DNA of 60,000 bases from Tubiluchus corallicola (Eukaryota; Priapulida; Priapulimorpha; Priapulimorphida; Tubiluchidae). The translations under genes were made by a program, and so were the position numbers. The notes beneath the pieces are model-generated. The model saw only the letters and a program-made list of their open reading frames with translations. It did not search any database and had not been told where the DNA came from. Positions 39,980-52,624 of the stretch are shown piece by piece. The stretch is taken from NCBI GenBank assembly GCA_030141605.1, contig JAQGDQ010000002.1, positions 188,001-248,000 on the forward strand, given 5' to 3'. Positions within the stretch are counted from its first letter, which is position 1; every line of letters begins with the position of its first letter.

Positions 39980-42370
39980 ACAGTCACAACTAATGCCTAA
40001 TCAACAGATAAACTGTTTGAACTTTTTTATAAACATATTTGCAGAGAGGTAGCTATTTTTAAACGAAATTAACACTTCAAGAAGCCAAATAATGACTTTT
40101 CAATTTAAACAGAATGTAGAGACGCAGTACAGAGACAGAAAATACAGAGACATAAGTATAATAAAGAAACTAAGCCAGTTAGACTGCTTTAAAATAAATG
40201 AGCAACAAAAATAGTAAGTCTCTCTTGCCTTTGAACATACGAACATCATGCCTGCGATGTATTTTTTTATATTAACTGGTGATATGCCCGTCTGCAAGAT
40301 TTATTCAGTTTTTGTATTTCTCCATTTGTTAGGCTATGAAAATAGAATAAATTTGATTGTTCCCTTCCATCGACGACCCTTATATCGAATGCAATTTAAA
40401 TCGATGACTTCTATATCGACTGTACGAGTTACATATGCCCAATGGCATCTTTAACCATGATTACATGCAGAAAAATAGCGTAAAATAGCTAATACTATAT
40501 TGTTGTATAATATAGATTTTGACCACATTTGAATTAATTTTGACTGTGAAGATCTCATTGATGTTTATAAAAACTGGACTGAAAACAAAACAGTTTGTTT
40601 TGTCCTTATTTAAAGTGTTTTATCTAGCTTGCAAAGCCATAAACTAAACTAAACTGCGTATTTTCTTGACTGCAAAATCGTTTAACCAGCAACTCATACA
40701 CGCAAGCGTTGTGCATCTCTTCCTATAAACGAAACTAGACTATATATTTGCACTAATTTACTTGCAATTTCAATTAACAATAATAAAATCTAGCACCAAG
40801 CCAATATTTTTCCCGCCAAGTAATGAAAAGTTGAGCATTTTTCACAACAGTGTTAGACGGAGCTGTAGCAAAATGTCCCGAACGTAGCTGCGTTAATTAA
40901 GCTCTGCAGGTGTGTGAAATAACTTGCACGCAGATTGGGCAGCCAACGAAAATGATTGACATTATGTTAGACGTCAATTAAGTTACAGAGCAATAAGTAG
41001 TTAAGTAACAGTAGGTTGCGTAATGAGTAATTCACACAACTTAATGGCATTTTAATTAACATTACCACACGTGTAATGAAAGTTAAAATGGAACTGAAGT
41101 ACGTCGACGATTAATAATTCAGTAATGGTAAAAATGACTGATGTCTTGTAAATTGCGACTTAAAAATGGTTCTATGTTGTAAAAGCCTTAAATGCATGTA
41201 CATATGAAATTATGTGTGTATTAGTACCACAGTGACACTTTTGTTAAAGAAATAATTAAACATAATGCTGCTTAGCTACATTAGCGCCAGCCAAGCGACG
41301 ATAATTTCGAAGGAAAATTAAAATTTTGTATTGAAGTTTAAACAAATTGCAAGCAAAAGAGCTTCCTGCATCAAGTTTCTGCTTAAAATACCAAGATTTT
41401 TTTCCTACTTATATTTATTGCAAGAACAAAACTGAAAGTGTGGGAACACTGATGGATTCATGAAAAAATTCAAGGACGAGGAATAGATTTGAGTCCAATG
41501 AGCTGTGCTGGGAATTCAATAATAGAAGTTGGAATTAGAGAAATAACTTTTCGCATATATGTACTTTTCGTAACTGTAACGTTAGATTTAAAAAACCTAC
41601 TGAAGAAGATTAACACTAAACAACAACAAATGCAAACTAGCTTTAACACACCCAATTTATTGGTTTTTAGTATCTTGAGTTTACATATTTTGAGCCATGG
41701 CATCGAAGGTAATTCCATGAATAATCACACCAAAAGGAAAAGTGACGGATCAATTTCTCTGTTGATATATGATTTTTGGACAAACACCGCCTGTCCCAAA
41801 CAATCTGGTTACTCGACCAAGCCCTAAAATTGAATTTTGATTGTACTGTTTTACTGACGTTCATAATTATCGTTGTGAATAAGATATCGTTTTTTGTTTA
41901 GCATTTGTAGTTCTTAAAGTTAAATCACAATCAGGAAATTGATTTCGGTAAGATAGGTATGATTTAGTCATTAATTTACTGAATACCTTTGTAGAAATAA
42001 CCTTGAGTGGAGTTTTGTTTAATGATTTTGTTATGATTTATAACCTTGGGTACTTATTCATTTTTTATATTTTCCTTGGTACCTTGAATAATCATAATTT
42101 AATTTTTCTTGTTTGAAACAGTTAAGTACTGGCAGGTAGACTTTATAACACCTAATACACACGTTTGAAAATTCAGCTGCAAGTTGTGTGGCGAAGTTAG
42201 TACACTTTACAGAACAACAATATTATAGTTATTATATTCATTTAAAACTGAGGTACGTTTTGTGTGCGTTTTTACGCGCATCACACCATATCACACAGAA
42301 AGTGTAGGCATATTTAGGCCTATATGGTTAAAGACCATATTATTTTAAAAATTCTAACTATTGTGTTGTG
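39980..42370. other. Intergenic, no gene seen
   Basis: AT-rich DNA downstream of the channel gene. Frames around 41490-41860 overlap on both strands and have no recognised similarity. Confidence 0.5.
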
Positions 42371-42373
42371 AAC

Positions 42374-42491
<118 letters not shown>

Positions 42492-42519
42492 GTATAAATT
42501 ACATAACGATAATCCGCAG

Positions 42520-42960
42520 TACACCTGTGAACTTCTCTTTTTACATCATTCGTCATTCGCTAGGATCTAACATTGTGCTAAGATCTAGGACCTTTATTGT
42601 ACCTGCCTGTGTATAAACGTAGCATGGTTCAAAATCGATCTTTTAGGTTTAGTGGCCCCAGTCTCTGGAATGCCCTTTCGTATGAAATCAGGTGTTGCGA
42701 AAATTTTTAGACATCTTTTACAGACTCATTTATTAAAACAAGCGTACAACTGATTGCAGTTTTGGATTCTATAACCAAAATGAATTTTATTGTTATTATT
42801 GTGACTGAATACGTAGAGTTTTACTGCGATTCTTACCATATGTACTCTCGTAACCGTTTCTTCCTAAAGGCTTCATTAACTATTTTATATCAGAATAAGT
42901 TTTTTCTATGGTTTTACTTTAATTTTACTAAATTTTTCTTGTGAATTTTTGTACTTTTTA
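42520..42960 (+). pseudogene. LINE remnant: C-terminal end of ORF2
   Basis: A plus-strand frame reads RSFRFSGPSLWNALSYEIR and, after a stop, TDSFIKTSVQL. This is the RxFxxxGPxxWNxLPxxIR signature at the end of many LINE polyproteins. The preceding frame HSLGSNIVLRSRTFIVPACV fits the LRS...VP segment just before it. Frame shifts and stops throughout. Confidence 0.75.
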
Positions 42961-43122
42961 GCTGTTTTAAATCGTCATTTCAGTAATAGTTTTACGTATT
43001 TTTTCCTGTTCAAGCACACATTTATATGGATTTTAGGCTATATGAAATAAGTAAACTTAAACTTATGTATGTGGTTTTGCCATTTGCAGCTTTTATAATA
43101 TTCTATAAGTTACTATATATTC

Positions 43123-43128
43123 TTTAAT
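43123..43128 (-). terminator. Candidate poly(A) signal ATTAAA of the K2P gene
   Basis: Minus-strand ATTAAA about 65 nt after the stop codon of the channel gene. No nearer AATAAA is seen. Confidence 0.35.
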
Positions 43129-43190
43129 TTAAATTTTTGATGTACACCATTAGATCACATTAACTTTTCACATTTTATAGCACATTGCAT

Positions 43191-43471
43191 TCAATTTTCG
43201 TCCCAAGCAGTCAACTGAGTGGCGGAATGGCGACCACCATAGTTTTCTTCTTTCTCCGCTAGAGGCCAGCACTGCCCGACTGTAGAAAAGGACGCACTTA
43301 GCCGAGTGTTTTCGTCAGGATATTTTGTCGGTTGACCCATGTTTTGTGGCCAAATCTGCTGACTTGATGGCAGTCTATTTAACAAGAAAAATGTACTAAT
43401 GTTCAACTGGGGAATATCTGCGGCAATCTCGATCAAAAGAGTGATGCTGACTAGCCCTACATACAGGTATA
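43191..43471 (-). CDS. KCNK: K2P exon 5 (M4 and cytosolic tail)
   Basis: Acceptor TTTTTTTTCAG, 92 codons and TGA. M4, then a hydrophilic tail that does not resemble the TWIK-1 tail. Recognised through its M4 sequence and matching phase. Confidence 0.88.
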
Positions 43472-46400
43472 CTGAAAAAAAACAACAAAAAGCTCTTTGT
43501 CTGATTGTTCACTTCATTTTTAAAATAACCAAATTAGAGAACCCGTTATTAAACAAGATGCAGTGTCACACATTGTGCATTTTCGCTTACAGGCTGAATT
43601 AAGTAGCCTGATTTTGTAAGAACTTGTTTTTAATGATCCGTTTCAACATCTATTTATATCATAACGACAAGGTATAGCAAGCGCTACCATTGTAGTTGAA
43701 ACAGAATTGGAAACAAGATTTTCAGCTCATTTGGACCTATTAAAAAGACTGGTTCTGTAATTTAAATTATGACAATCAAAGTTGCATAATAATACAGATT
43801 GTAGGACCTTGCATTCTGGTGACTAGTGCAAAAAGCAAAAGGTTGTGGTCGCTTTGCTATTGCAATCAGAGACATGCAGTGATTAAGCTTCTGTGATCTA
43901 TCAACATTGCTATTATCGTCATCAGTTTTATTACCACATTCGACATATCTGCCACGCCTGATACGTGATAATACTTCCTATAGTTTTTCAATGATGCTGG
44001 CTAATTAATCAGATACTGTCCAGCACCAGCAGTTGTTGTGACATTATTAAAATTAAAGATACTACCTGTTGTAATTATTTTATAGAAGCCTCGATATTCC
44101 AGGCCAGAATTGTGATCACCCGGTATGTAATCACCCAGACCAATGGTGGTCAATGATATCCAGCAGTAGTAAAAGGCCTCCAGAACATTCCATTGTTTTT
44201 CTATAATCGAGAAAAGTATGGAAGGCAAGAGGAAGATCGGGATGAAGACTATGATAGTTACAATTGAGATGTAAAAAAGACCAATGTGAAAAGGAGAGAA
44301 GAGGTGTCCTAGTCGAGAGTTGAGAAAATGAAGGAGACTAGTAAATGGAATTCGCAGCCTTTCAGCCAGAGCAGCTATAAGCATGAACGTCATTGGAACA
44401 CCTGCAAAAGAAGCCAATCAGTAATTACGTGTCATCAAGGAATTTCGTTCTGTTTGCTTACGTAGTACTTTAAAAGTTCTGTTCAGTAATTTTAGAAGTG
44501 GCTTACCAATAGTATTTTAACAAATATTGTGCTCAATGTGGTGAAATCTATAGCCAAGAAGATGAAGCATCATAGGCTAGGATCGGTAAGTTGTGAGCTG
44601 ATTCATCTACAGAGCAACGGAAACATTTTTTCTTAGTCAGGTGGTCACTGGGTGTGCATAGTGACTGAAGTTAAATAACACCGAAGCGGTTCCTCTTGCC
44701 GGCTTCATTTATAACACAGAACTCGTCGAGACTGGATGTTTTTTAGTATTTTCCATTGAATATTTCATTGAATGTAGTTAAAAAACCCTGCTGGTTCAGT
44801 GTTTCATCTCAGAGGAAATGTATTGATAGTAAGCCAGGTCCGGTCCCGTCACAACCGTCTAAAACACACAGTCACTGAGTATTGCATTCCAGCTTACAGA
44901 ATGAACGTCGAACTTTATAAGAAAAATTATATTATTAACTGTATCTCGGTAATACTATAAAGAAACTACCTTTACTAATTTTTCATTTAAAAACTGTTTT
45001 AATGACTGGAAATTTTAGAAATGTGTTTGCTTTCTTACCGATTATAGAGTAAACCATACAAAATATCTTTCCACCTTCTGTAACAGGTGTTATGTGTCCA
45101 TATCCTGTGAATACAGAGAATGATTGGTTAACTGTTGTACACCTTATTTACCTGCACGCGTCTATCACAGTTTTACAAGACTAACTGAGCGACTGGCTGA
45201 TTGACTCATTCGGCTGAGTTGCTGATTAACGGACGGATGGATAGAATGAGTCAGCCCTAGAAACTGACTAGTGATTGTCTAAAACTCAAACTATTGACAG
45301 ACCACCCAATGGCCTAATTGGGCTGGCTAACTGACCGACTGACCAAATTCATTATAATAACAAAACTAATGGTTATAGACAAACTGCTGTTACCTATTGT
45401 CGTGATTATAGTTCCAGCGAAAAAGAAGGACTGACTAAAGCTCCAATTGATCTGATCCACAGAAACATTTCCTATGATGTTGACACTAGATGATTTAGCG
45501 TCGAAAATGTTCTCAAGAAAAATTTCTAGATCTTCTTCTGCAAAAGTGAACAGCAACAAGTTTCCTTCATGTGCAGGCATTTTTCTCTGTAGTTTCCATA
45601 AGCAAATGTTGTAACAGTTAGTAATAGTACAGTGCGTTATGTCAGTAATTTGGAGCTAGCTTGATATTTGTGCCAAAATTGATTTTTGTGGCTAGTTAAT
45701 TCAGTTTGGGGATGCTGAATTCAGAAATGATAGGTACCATTTTTTCGTGCACATCTTCGGCCTCCATTTTGGATTTCAAAATGGTCGCCACTAACATTTA
45801 AAAATTAAGTTCGTTGCTGAATTTCTCATAGGGCTTTGAGCTAAGTTCAATTTTTCCACAAATAAGAAAGTGTGGGACGGGATTGACGTGCATTAAATAC
45901 TTTTAAAAAGTGAGCGTGGCTAAGTCACGTGACAGGGGCTAAAATGTCCAAATTGGTGCAAATGTCTTTATCGCTCAATTGATCTTATAGTATTTTGCTA
46001 GGATCCCTTTGTTTTGAGTTTGTAGGCAGCTGGGTAGGCATAGATGATCATTTCAAAAATTGGGGTAAGGTCACGTGACATAGACGAAAGTGTAAAAATT
46101 CGATGTCAATATCTGAGAATGTACTACATGTCGAACCATAGAAACTTGTTTTGCAGAAACCTGGAATAGCTCAAGGACTGGTGTACATTACATTGACCTT
46201 GAACAAAAGTATTAAGGTCAGTGGACATTGGCCAATTTCTGTTATAATGTCTAATAACTCAAACATTACAGTACCAAGTGCTCACACAACAGTGCACAAC
46301 AGCAAGGGTTATCATTCCGTTAAATCCTGTATATTTCAGTCAAATTTTTGAGTTCATTAGCTTTCTATTTTGGCTAGCCACAATTTTTGTGTGCTTGTTT

Positions 46401-49032
46401 CAAAAGTGTTGGGTCCAATTTTTTCAGGTGCAACTCTAGCCGCCATTTTAGTTTTCAAAATGGCGGACATTTTCAATTTGTTTTTGCACGAAAGTAATAA
46501 ACCGTGTAAACTTATGAGATCAGCTCTCATTATGCCTGATACCAGCGCTCCAGCAGTAGGAGGTAAGTTTCAGGCACAAGGCGTTTGCATTTAAACGGTT
46601 CCCATCTTAGTTTCTTAAGAGTACTGCACTTGCTGTTCTTTGCGTGCACTTTGCACACAAACTTTTCAAACACACTTAGTGTAATGTCCAAGTCAAGCAT
46701 GCCTTCTTCAAATTGCTGGAAAACACCAACTACGTCAGAATTCGAATCTAAGCTGAAATATGTCACCGGAAAATGCGTAGGAACTCAGCTACCCTCTTCT
46801 TTTCTCCATATTTGCTGCTAAACAAAATTGCATTTACGCCAATTGTCCTATTGGCTTTCCCTTTTCCTGTTAATAAAGTTAAGTTTTCCTGGAATGTTTG
46901 AGAGTTGCCAGAAGATCCATCAGTAAGACAAATCTATATCACGGATGTTACCTCTGCTAGTCGTTGACGCGTCTAAGTATATTCTCAGTTATTGTCATCG
47001 ACGTGTTTTTACACTTTCGTCTATGTTACGTGACCTGTCCCGCCTACCCAGCTGCCTATAAACTCAAAAACATGGGATCCTAGCAAACTACTGTAAGAGC
47101 AATTGAGCGACAAAGACAGTCGCACCCATGTCACGTGACTTAGCCGCGCTAACTTTTTGAAAGTACTTAATGCACATCAAACCCACCCACACTTCCTGTT
47201 TTATGAAAAAAATTGAACCTAGCGCAAAGTCCTATGAGGAACTCGGCAACGAGCTTAATTTTTAAATGTTAGTGGCGGCCATTTTGAAATCCAAAAAGGA
47301 GGTCGAAGATATGCACGAAAAAAATGGCACCTATCATTTCTGAATTCAGTACCCCAAATTGACTTAACTAGCCGCAAAAAAATTTGGCACTAAAAGCGAA
47401 CTGGAATACATAAGGGCTGACACTATAATCCAAAATGGTGCCTCTAGGGAAAATGAGTTGTGTTGATAGCTATCAGGAGTGGCGATGGTGATTGTGATTA
47501 TGATGATGGTTATAGTGATAATGACGATGTTGATGATGATGACAGCGACGATGACGACGACAGCGATGAAGTAATAACGACATTAGGATAATGATAATGA
47601 TGATGCTCATGATGAAAACCATGACGACGACGACGATGACGATGATGGTGATGATGATGATTACGATCTAACGATTAATTCAAAGAAAATGATGATGACG
47701 ACGACAAAGACAAAGATAAAAGAGACCGAGAGGATAGACAAAAATTATGTTTTGATTATTAATAAAAGTGCTAAGTTTATACTGGTATTAAGTGAAACTA
47801 TTTTTGAAGTCTTAACTGAAATTTTTAGACTTTAATTCTTGTTTAATTATCTATAACCCTAATATTATTTCAAAAATGACAATGACAACGATGACCGTGA
47901 CAACGACATAAGGATAATGACGATGATAATGATGATGATGATGACGATGATAATGATAATGATGACGACAGTGATGGCGATCTCGATAGCAATTACTAAT
48001 ATGATGAAGATTATGACGATGACGACAACGACGGCAATAGTGATAGACAAAAAAGAAGAGCACTGCGAAAGGTGTCAAAAATTATGTTGTGATTGTTAAT
48101 AAAAGTGCTAAGTTTATATTGGTAAATGGTGAAGTTATTTATTGAAGTTCTAACTGAGTTTTTAGGTTTTATTTTTTACTTAATTACCTTACACTAAATA
48201 ATTATTTCAACATTAGTTGTTACTGATGCAATATACTTTTAATTTAAAAAAAACTGAAACCAGACCTGACCGATATTAATGTGAAAAGGCGGGACTGAAC
48301 ATGGATATGTGCCAGGGATTTTGGATTGTAACTTCAACTGTATAATCCCTTATGAACACGGTAGTTTTTAGTCGTAAATTAATCCGGATTGTAGCATAAA
48401 CAATTAATTAACTGCCCATGAGTCAGACCAATCTCTAAATTAATTACAAAAATATCTAATTAGTTAATAATAACTTTAGCGACGATAAAATATTATACTT
48501 GGAAATTTTGCACTGGTTAGCGAGTTTTAAGCATTTAATTAAGACCTGCCATAGTCATATGGGATTGAGTAGAATTACAGCATTGCATTCGACTTGCAAT
48601 ATAAAGATCCCTGGTTCAAATCCAGGCTTGGCTTCGACTTTTCACACGTCCTTATTTTCGTACAAAAAGCACATTAACATGTTCCACCATTTATTTGTTG
48701 TCTTTTAAATCATTTGCACAATACAGCAAAGGTAAATATGTACAACGTATTTTTTGTGCTCGTTACTCCTATCTCACATACTTATGAGTCAGTCGTATGC
48801 TTCATGCTAAAATTCGTGAAACAAAAATGTTGCTATATAATTAGATTATTTTACCTAAAATACAAGGATTGTTTAAAAGGAAGTTATTCAGAATCTCTTT
48901 AGTTCGTAGCATTTCTTTAACTTCATATGGAGTTTCGAGTATTTGAAAGATCCAAGCACCAAGCGCCAAGTACAGACACAAGAATATCACCAGCACAGCA
49001 AAGCGTACATTGCTGCTCGTCATAATTTGCAT
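43191..49032 (-). CDS. KCNK: TWIK-type two-pore-domain K+ channel
   Basis: Background potassium channel of the plasma membrane, dimeric, four helices and two pore loops per subunit. Five exons (49032-48855, 45537-45394, 45104-45039, 44401-44066, 43471-43191) all join in phase 1 into 334 residues; human TWIK-1 has 336. M1 spans about 11-30. Cap Cys57 sits where TWIK-1 has the cysteine that links the dimer. P1 filter is TTIGYG (105-110), P2 filter TTIGLG (214-219), with GLGDYIPG following as in KCNK1/6. M4 is YLYVGLVSITLLIEI. P1 carries the usual Ile where human TWIK-1 has Thr, so K+ selectivity should be ordinary (inference). The 3.3-kb first intron contains a fold-back element and a tandem duplication. 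Very confident for family; KCNK1/6/7 subgroup is a judgement from motifs. Confidence 0.95.
44066..44401 (-). CDS. KCNK: K2P exon 4 (end of M2, M3, second pore)
   Basis: Acceptor CTTTTGCAG, donor GTAGTA. Encodes GVPMTFMLIAALAERLRIPF, M3, and FYYCWISLTTIGLGDYIPG. Confidence 0.94.
45039..45104 (-). CDS. KCNK: K2P exon 3 (66 nt)
   Basis: Acceptor TATTCACAG, donor GTAAGA. Completes the first filter (GYG) and encodes GGKIFCMVYSIIG, the start of M2. Confidence 0.93.
45195..45345. repeat. Cryptic GACT/TGAC tetranucleotide region
   Basis: Many diverged ACTGA/GACTG words in the intron between channel exons 3 and 2, plus CTGACCGACTGACC at its end. A similar patch lies at 54185-54290. Strongly decayed. 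Confidence 0.4.
45394..45537 (-). CDS. KCNK: K2P exon 2 (cap helix and first pore)
   Basis: Acceptor TGTTCACTTTTGCAG, donor GTAACA. Encodes EDLEIFLENIFDA (cap helix), a VNIIGNVS segment with an N-glycosylation site, and FFFAGTIITTI. The open frame continues left of the acceptor to an ATG, which is not used. Confidence 0.93.
45640..47422. mobile_element. Fold-back transposon-like element with ~450-bp inverted arms
   Basis: The left arm (about 45640-46120) and right arm (about 46981-47422) are reverse complements at roughly 75-80% by eye. Matching blocks include TGTCAG at the tips, CTGAATTCAGAAATGATAGG, GTGCAYATCTTCG, CAAAATGG/CCATTTTG, GTCACGTGAC, and ACATAGACGAAAGTGTAAAA. The 860-bp centre holds a third decayed direct copy of part of the left arm (about 46365-46480). 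No transposase recognised. The element lies wholly in channel intron 1. Confidence 0.8.
47475..48210. repeat. Tandem duplication of a GATGAC-rich block, period ~336 bp
   Basis: Each copy has a GAT/GAC trinucleotide part followed by a unique part beginning AAAATTATGT (47741 and 48077) with GTGCTAAGTTTATA and CTAACTGA in order. The copies differ by point changes and length of the triplet part. Confidence 0.8.
48555..48645 (+). mobile_element. tRNA-like sequence (decayed tRNA or SINE head)
   Basis: CCTGGTTCAAATCCAGG forms a perfect 5-bp T-arm with a 7-nt loop and B box. Upstream TTGCATTCGACTTGCAA forms a 5-bp anticodon-like arm with a 7-nt loop. The acceptor stem and A box are poor, so a functional tRNA is unlikely. 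Confidence 0.4.
48855..49032 (-). CDS. KCNK: K2P exon 1 (M1)
   Basis: ATG at 49032 (a second in-frame ATG follows three codons later), 59 codons plus one base, donor GTAAAA. Encodes M1 and LETPYEVKEMLRTKEI, ending NNPCIL; compare the ELPYEDLLRQEL region of TWIK-1. Confidence 0.92.
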
Positions 49033-49039
49033 AATTTTC

Positions 49040-52000
49040 GTTGGAATCGTCGTGTATTGTCAGCCAAAAATCTGGATCTCAATTGTGAAACTGAACGCAT
49101 CACAAAACGATGAAATTTTAGTACGAGGAAATTCATTCATTTATCCATGCACTCACGCCTTTTTCTTCAGAATGCGAGATCAATTGTAAGTGTGTACATC
49201 TAGCTGATTAGTATCCCTTCCCTATCCTATACGACTAGGTCGTTATCACAATTTTCGTTAAATATAATGCCTTATTAAACGCGATAGAGTAATACACTGA
49301 TGCACCAATGTACCATTTGATATCGGTTTTAATGTAATTTGAAGTCAACCAACAGACTCTTACTATGGCCCATAAGATGTGAAAGACGTTAAAGCACTAA
49401 GAACAGAATAACTTTAACTTGAATCTCCTATGCAGTTCAGCAAAAAGTTGTGGTAGTCAAAGGGAAATAAAATAAAGTATAAAAAGCTGTTCTACCTACT
49501 TCTTTACATTACTACATTCACATGCACTATGCACGTTACCTAAGCGAGAGTATTATATTTAATTTTTTTCTTTTTGTTTATTAAGTTTTTACTTTTGCTT
49601 TAGCCTCCAATTAACAAGAAAAAACTATTACCCGTGTATGTAAACTGCTTTTCTATTTGAATTGTTGCTTTCCGAAGACAGGAATTTCTTACTGAAATGC
49701 AAAGGAGATTCAGTAGCAAGTTTTATCACTATTAATAACTTTTAAAACGCCTCGAAAACAGTGCTATAACAAATATAGCTGTATATCTTCGCGCACGATA
49801 TCCAATCTGCTTGCAGCTCGAGTCTGTCTGCCAGTCGAGAGACTGAAAATTTCATCTCTCATTCCTTGATACTCTGGTATTATGACATGACCAGGTGTTG
49901 CGCGTACTATTAATGCATCCATGCATGGCAACTACATGAGAACGTGATGAAGCCAAATGCAGCTGAAGCCATACACGATGTTCATGAACAGTTTAACTTT
50001 ATAATTGCACATCTGTGACACCTCTAACCGATCAAACACTACTACACTGAAAATTTCAAGGGTTTCAGTATTTGTTGATAAACTATTTTTCAAACTAGTT
50101 TGCAGCAATGACTGCAACTCTGAATAGCGTCGCAAAAGTAGAACTTTTTACACCTGCGCGGTATAACATTGCAACTTTTAGAATTTAAACAATCACTAAA
50201 GGTTGTTTTCCGTCGGTCCGCAACAGCTCGATTTCAACACTCATCAAAAAGCATACAAAATTTTTATACGTCACGCGTTAGCAAATTTATCCAAAACCTG
50301 TAGGTCATTACAGGTGTAACCCGAAAATACGTCAAACGCTTTTCGAAACACCTGTATCACAATTTTAGAACCCGTAGCCATAAAATAAATTGCTGTGCCA
50401 TTTGAGTCTACGTGGGATTGATAATTTTCTATCATTCTCAATGTCTAGTTATAATATGCAATACTGTCTTGAATGTTTCAACTGCACGGATAAGAAGCCA
50501 CTACTTTTTGCACTTGCATCCAGTGCTAACAAATGTAAAAGACTGTACCGCAGACTTAAAAATATGCACATCGTACACTTGACATCAATTCAGTATGCAA
50601 AATCGTGCGGAATAAAGGATAGAGTTAATCTCTGTGAAGCTGAAACGGCTTTAGGCTCGCCTGCATAAGCATTGCTAATTGACTTGCATATCAATTTACC
50701 GTCCGGAACTTAGTAAGCTTCGGAAATGACCAACCAAGAAGGATGTAGTGTCCTTATAATTATGCAGAGCAACTCTGTTTTAGGAACACTGCATATATTG
50801 TTAAAATTACATGAATAATTGAAAAATATCGAATAACTAAAAAAACTAAAAAACAAATAACTGTTTCTGAAGCGTGATTTCATAAGTTTTGTCGTGTAAA
50901 GGATTATCATGCAGTCTACATTTCAATTAGAAATTCAACTTTAGAAAGCCTTGAACATCACACGAAGAACTTTTGCTTTGATATCGCAAATATGATTTTC
51001 CAATCAATCTGGAAAATTATTGGTTTGGCCCCAATTGACCACATATACTGCCACAAAATTGCCGCTTTTCTAACGCACGTACTTTAACATCGCGCTTTAT
51101 GTATTAACCGTGAACAAACCCGACATACTTGAAGTCTCGCGGTCAAAAGACATCCCTGAAAAATCGCAGCCAAAATAGAACTTGTGGGTTTAGGTAAAGT
51201 AACTTTGCTCTAACTAGAAGCCTTTATACAGTTCGGCGCGCTGAAACCTGAGATCCAGTTCTCAACGGCAGGGCCTACTTAATGTACATAATTGTGACCT
51301 TATCGGCAAAACAATCAAGGGTATGCTTTTGGGTAGAGATACTGGACAAGCAGATGGATATACATCCTTCCTCAACAGGCGCAGGGGAACCACCCAGGGA
51401 AAGCTCCTATTAATCCCGGCTCTAATCAGGCTCAGCTTTGCCTAACTTTAGTCGCTCAGTGCACACGGTAACCAGTTACTCGGCTAGTCACCTTCCCCTT
51501 CATAAAAGTCGTGTAATAGTACAAGTCTACCATTTCTGATTCACTGTCTGTCTGTCGTTCTATGTACATCACACTTCTACTTATGATTGTTATTTTGTGT
51601 AATACCGTGTCATTCTGTTTACTTTACCTTCATTAAACTGTATTAATCTCACTCCGAACTATATCATGCAATTTAATAAGTTTCTGTGAAGCTGAGTGGC
51701 ATGTCACTTTTTATCATTCTACTGTTGCTCTGCATAGATGTCATATTGAACTTTTCTAGGCTCTACAAAGTTAGGAAATGTAGGCTTAAAGGAAAACAGG
51801 GTTTTCATATCCTACATCATTTCGAAGTACGGTATAATTATATATTTTAAGACCTATAATAATGCCAAAGCGGTTCTGGTAATTAAGTAATAGGTTAAAA
51901 GCTTACTTAACGACAGGCGAACCCAAGTAATGACAGCACCACAATTGAACATAATTTTCAACGGCACAAACTTACCTCGGGCGTGTTTCAAGTGTTTGCG

Positions 52001-52600
52001 AATGCGAAATTTGAATTACAATGCTACCGTCCAACATTCAGTGTGATATGCAAAAACTTCATATTTCTAGTTTACCGCTATGCTGACGCGTGAGCTGTCG
52101 AACGTGAGCACTACGTCACAGCTGAACATCTTTGAACACCTGTTTTTGTGCACCCCTTTTCCTTGATGCAGACGCTAGTGTCCATCAAACTAGAATGGCG
52201 AAGTGCATGTCATAGTAAAAAACTAGCCGCGCGAACGCCATTCAGTGATAATAATTCTTTCTCGTAAATCATCTCACAATATTTTGTAGGGTAGATCGTT
52301 TTAGACTATAGTTTAAAGTGAGGTCCGGCTTTCCTTTAAACAGAGCACGTGGACAATCATATCAGGTAAGGCACAACTTGTGCGTTTTATCCAAGAGAGC
52401 GTTTTCGTTATTTTTTGTTACGTTGGCTTCAACGCCTCACCAAGATCAGCGCCTTGACACAAAGTTTCACTTTCAAATCCAATCCGGATGGGAGGAAGCA
52501 GTAAACGTAACACAGTGTTTGAAAACGTGTCAAGGTGAAATGAATACTTTTGAATTGTGTCCCATACAAATGAGCAAGAAAACAGCAGAGTAAGACTGAA
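49040..52600. other. Intergenic, no gene identified
   Basis: Mixed AT-rich sequence. A 92-codon open frame at 50390-50668 and one at 52318-52593 lack homology and splice context. A slightly GC-richer patch at 51340-51660 has a CATAAAAG promoter-like word but no coding frame. Confidence 0.5.
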
Positions 52601-52624
52601 CCACACCAGGAACAAGAATGAGCC

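Noticed and set aside
45538-45580. ATG at 45580 as start of a separate channel fragment
   Set aside because: A strong acceptor (TTCACTTTTGCAG) at 45538 joins in phase to the M1 exon and restores the TWIK cap sequence.
50390-50668. 92-codon open frame with several cysteines
   Set aside because: No homology recognised, no signal peptide, no splice partners.
51340-51660. Possible solo LTR or promoter (CATAAAAG, then ATTAAA)
   Set aside because: No TG...CA ends with target duplication and no internal retrovirus-like sequence found.
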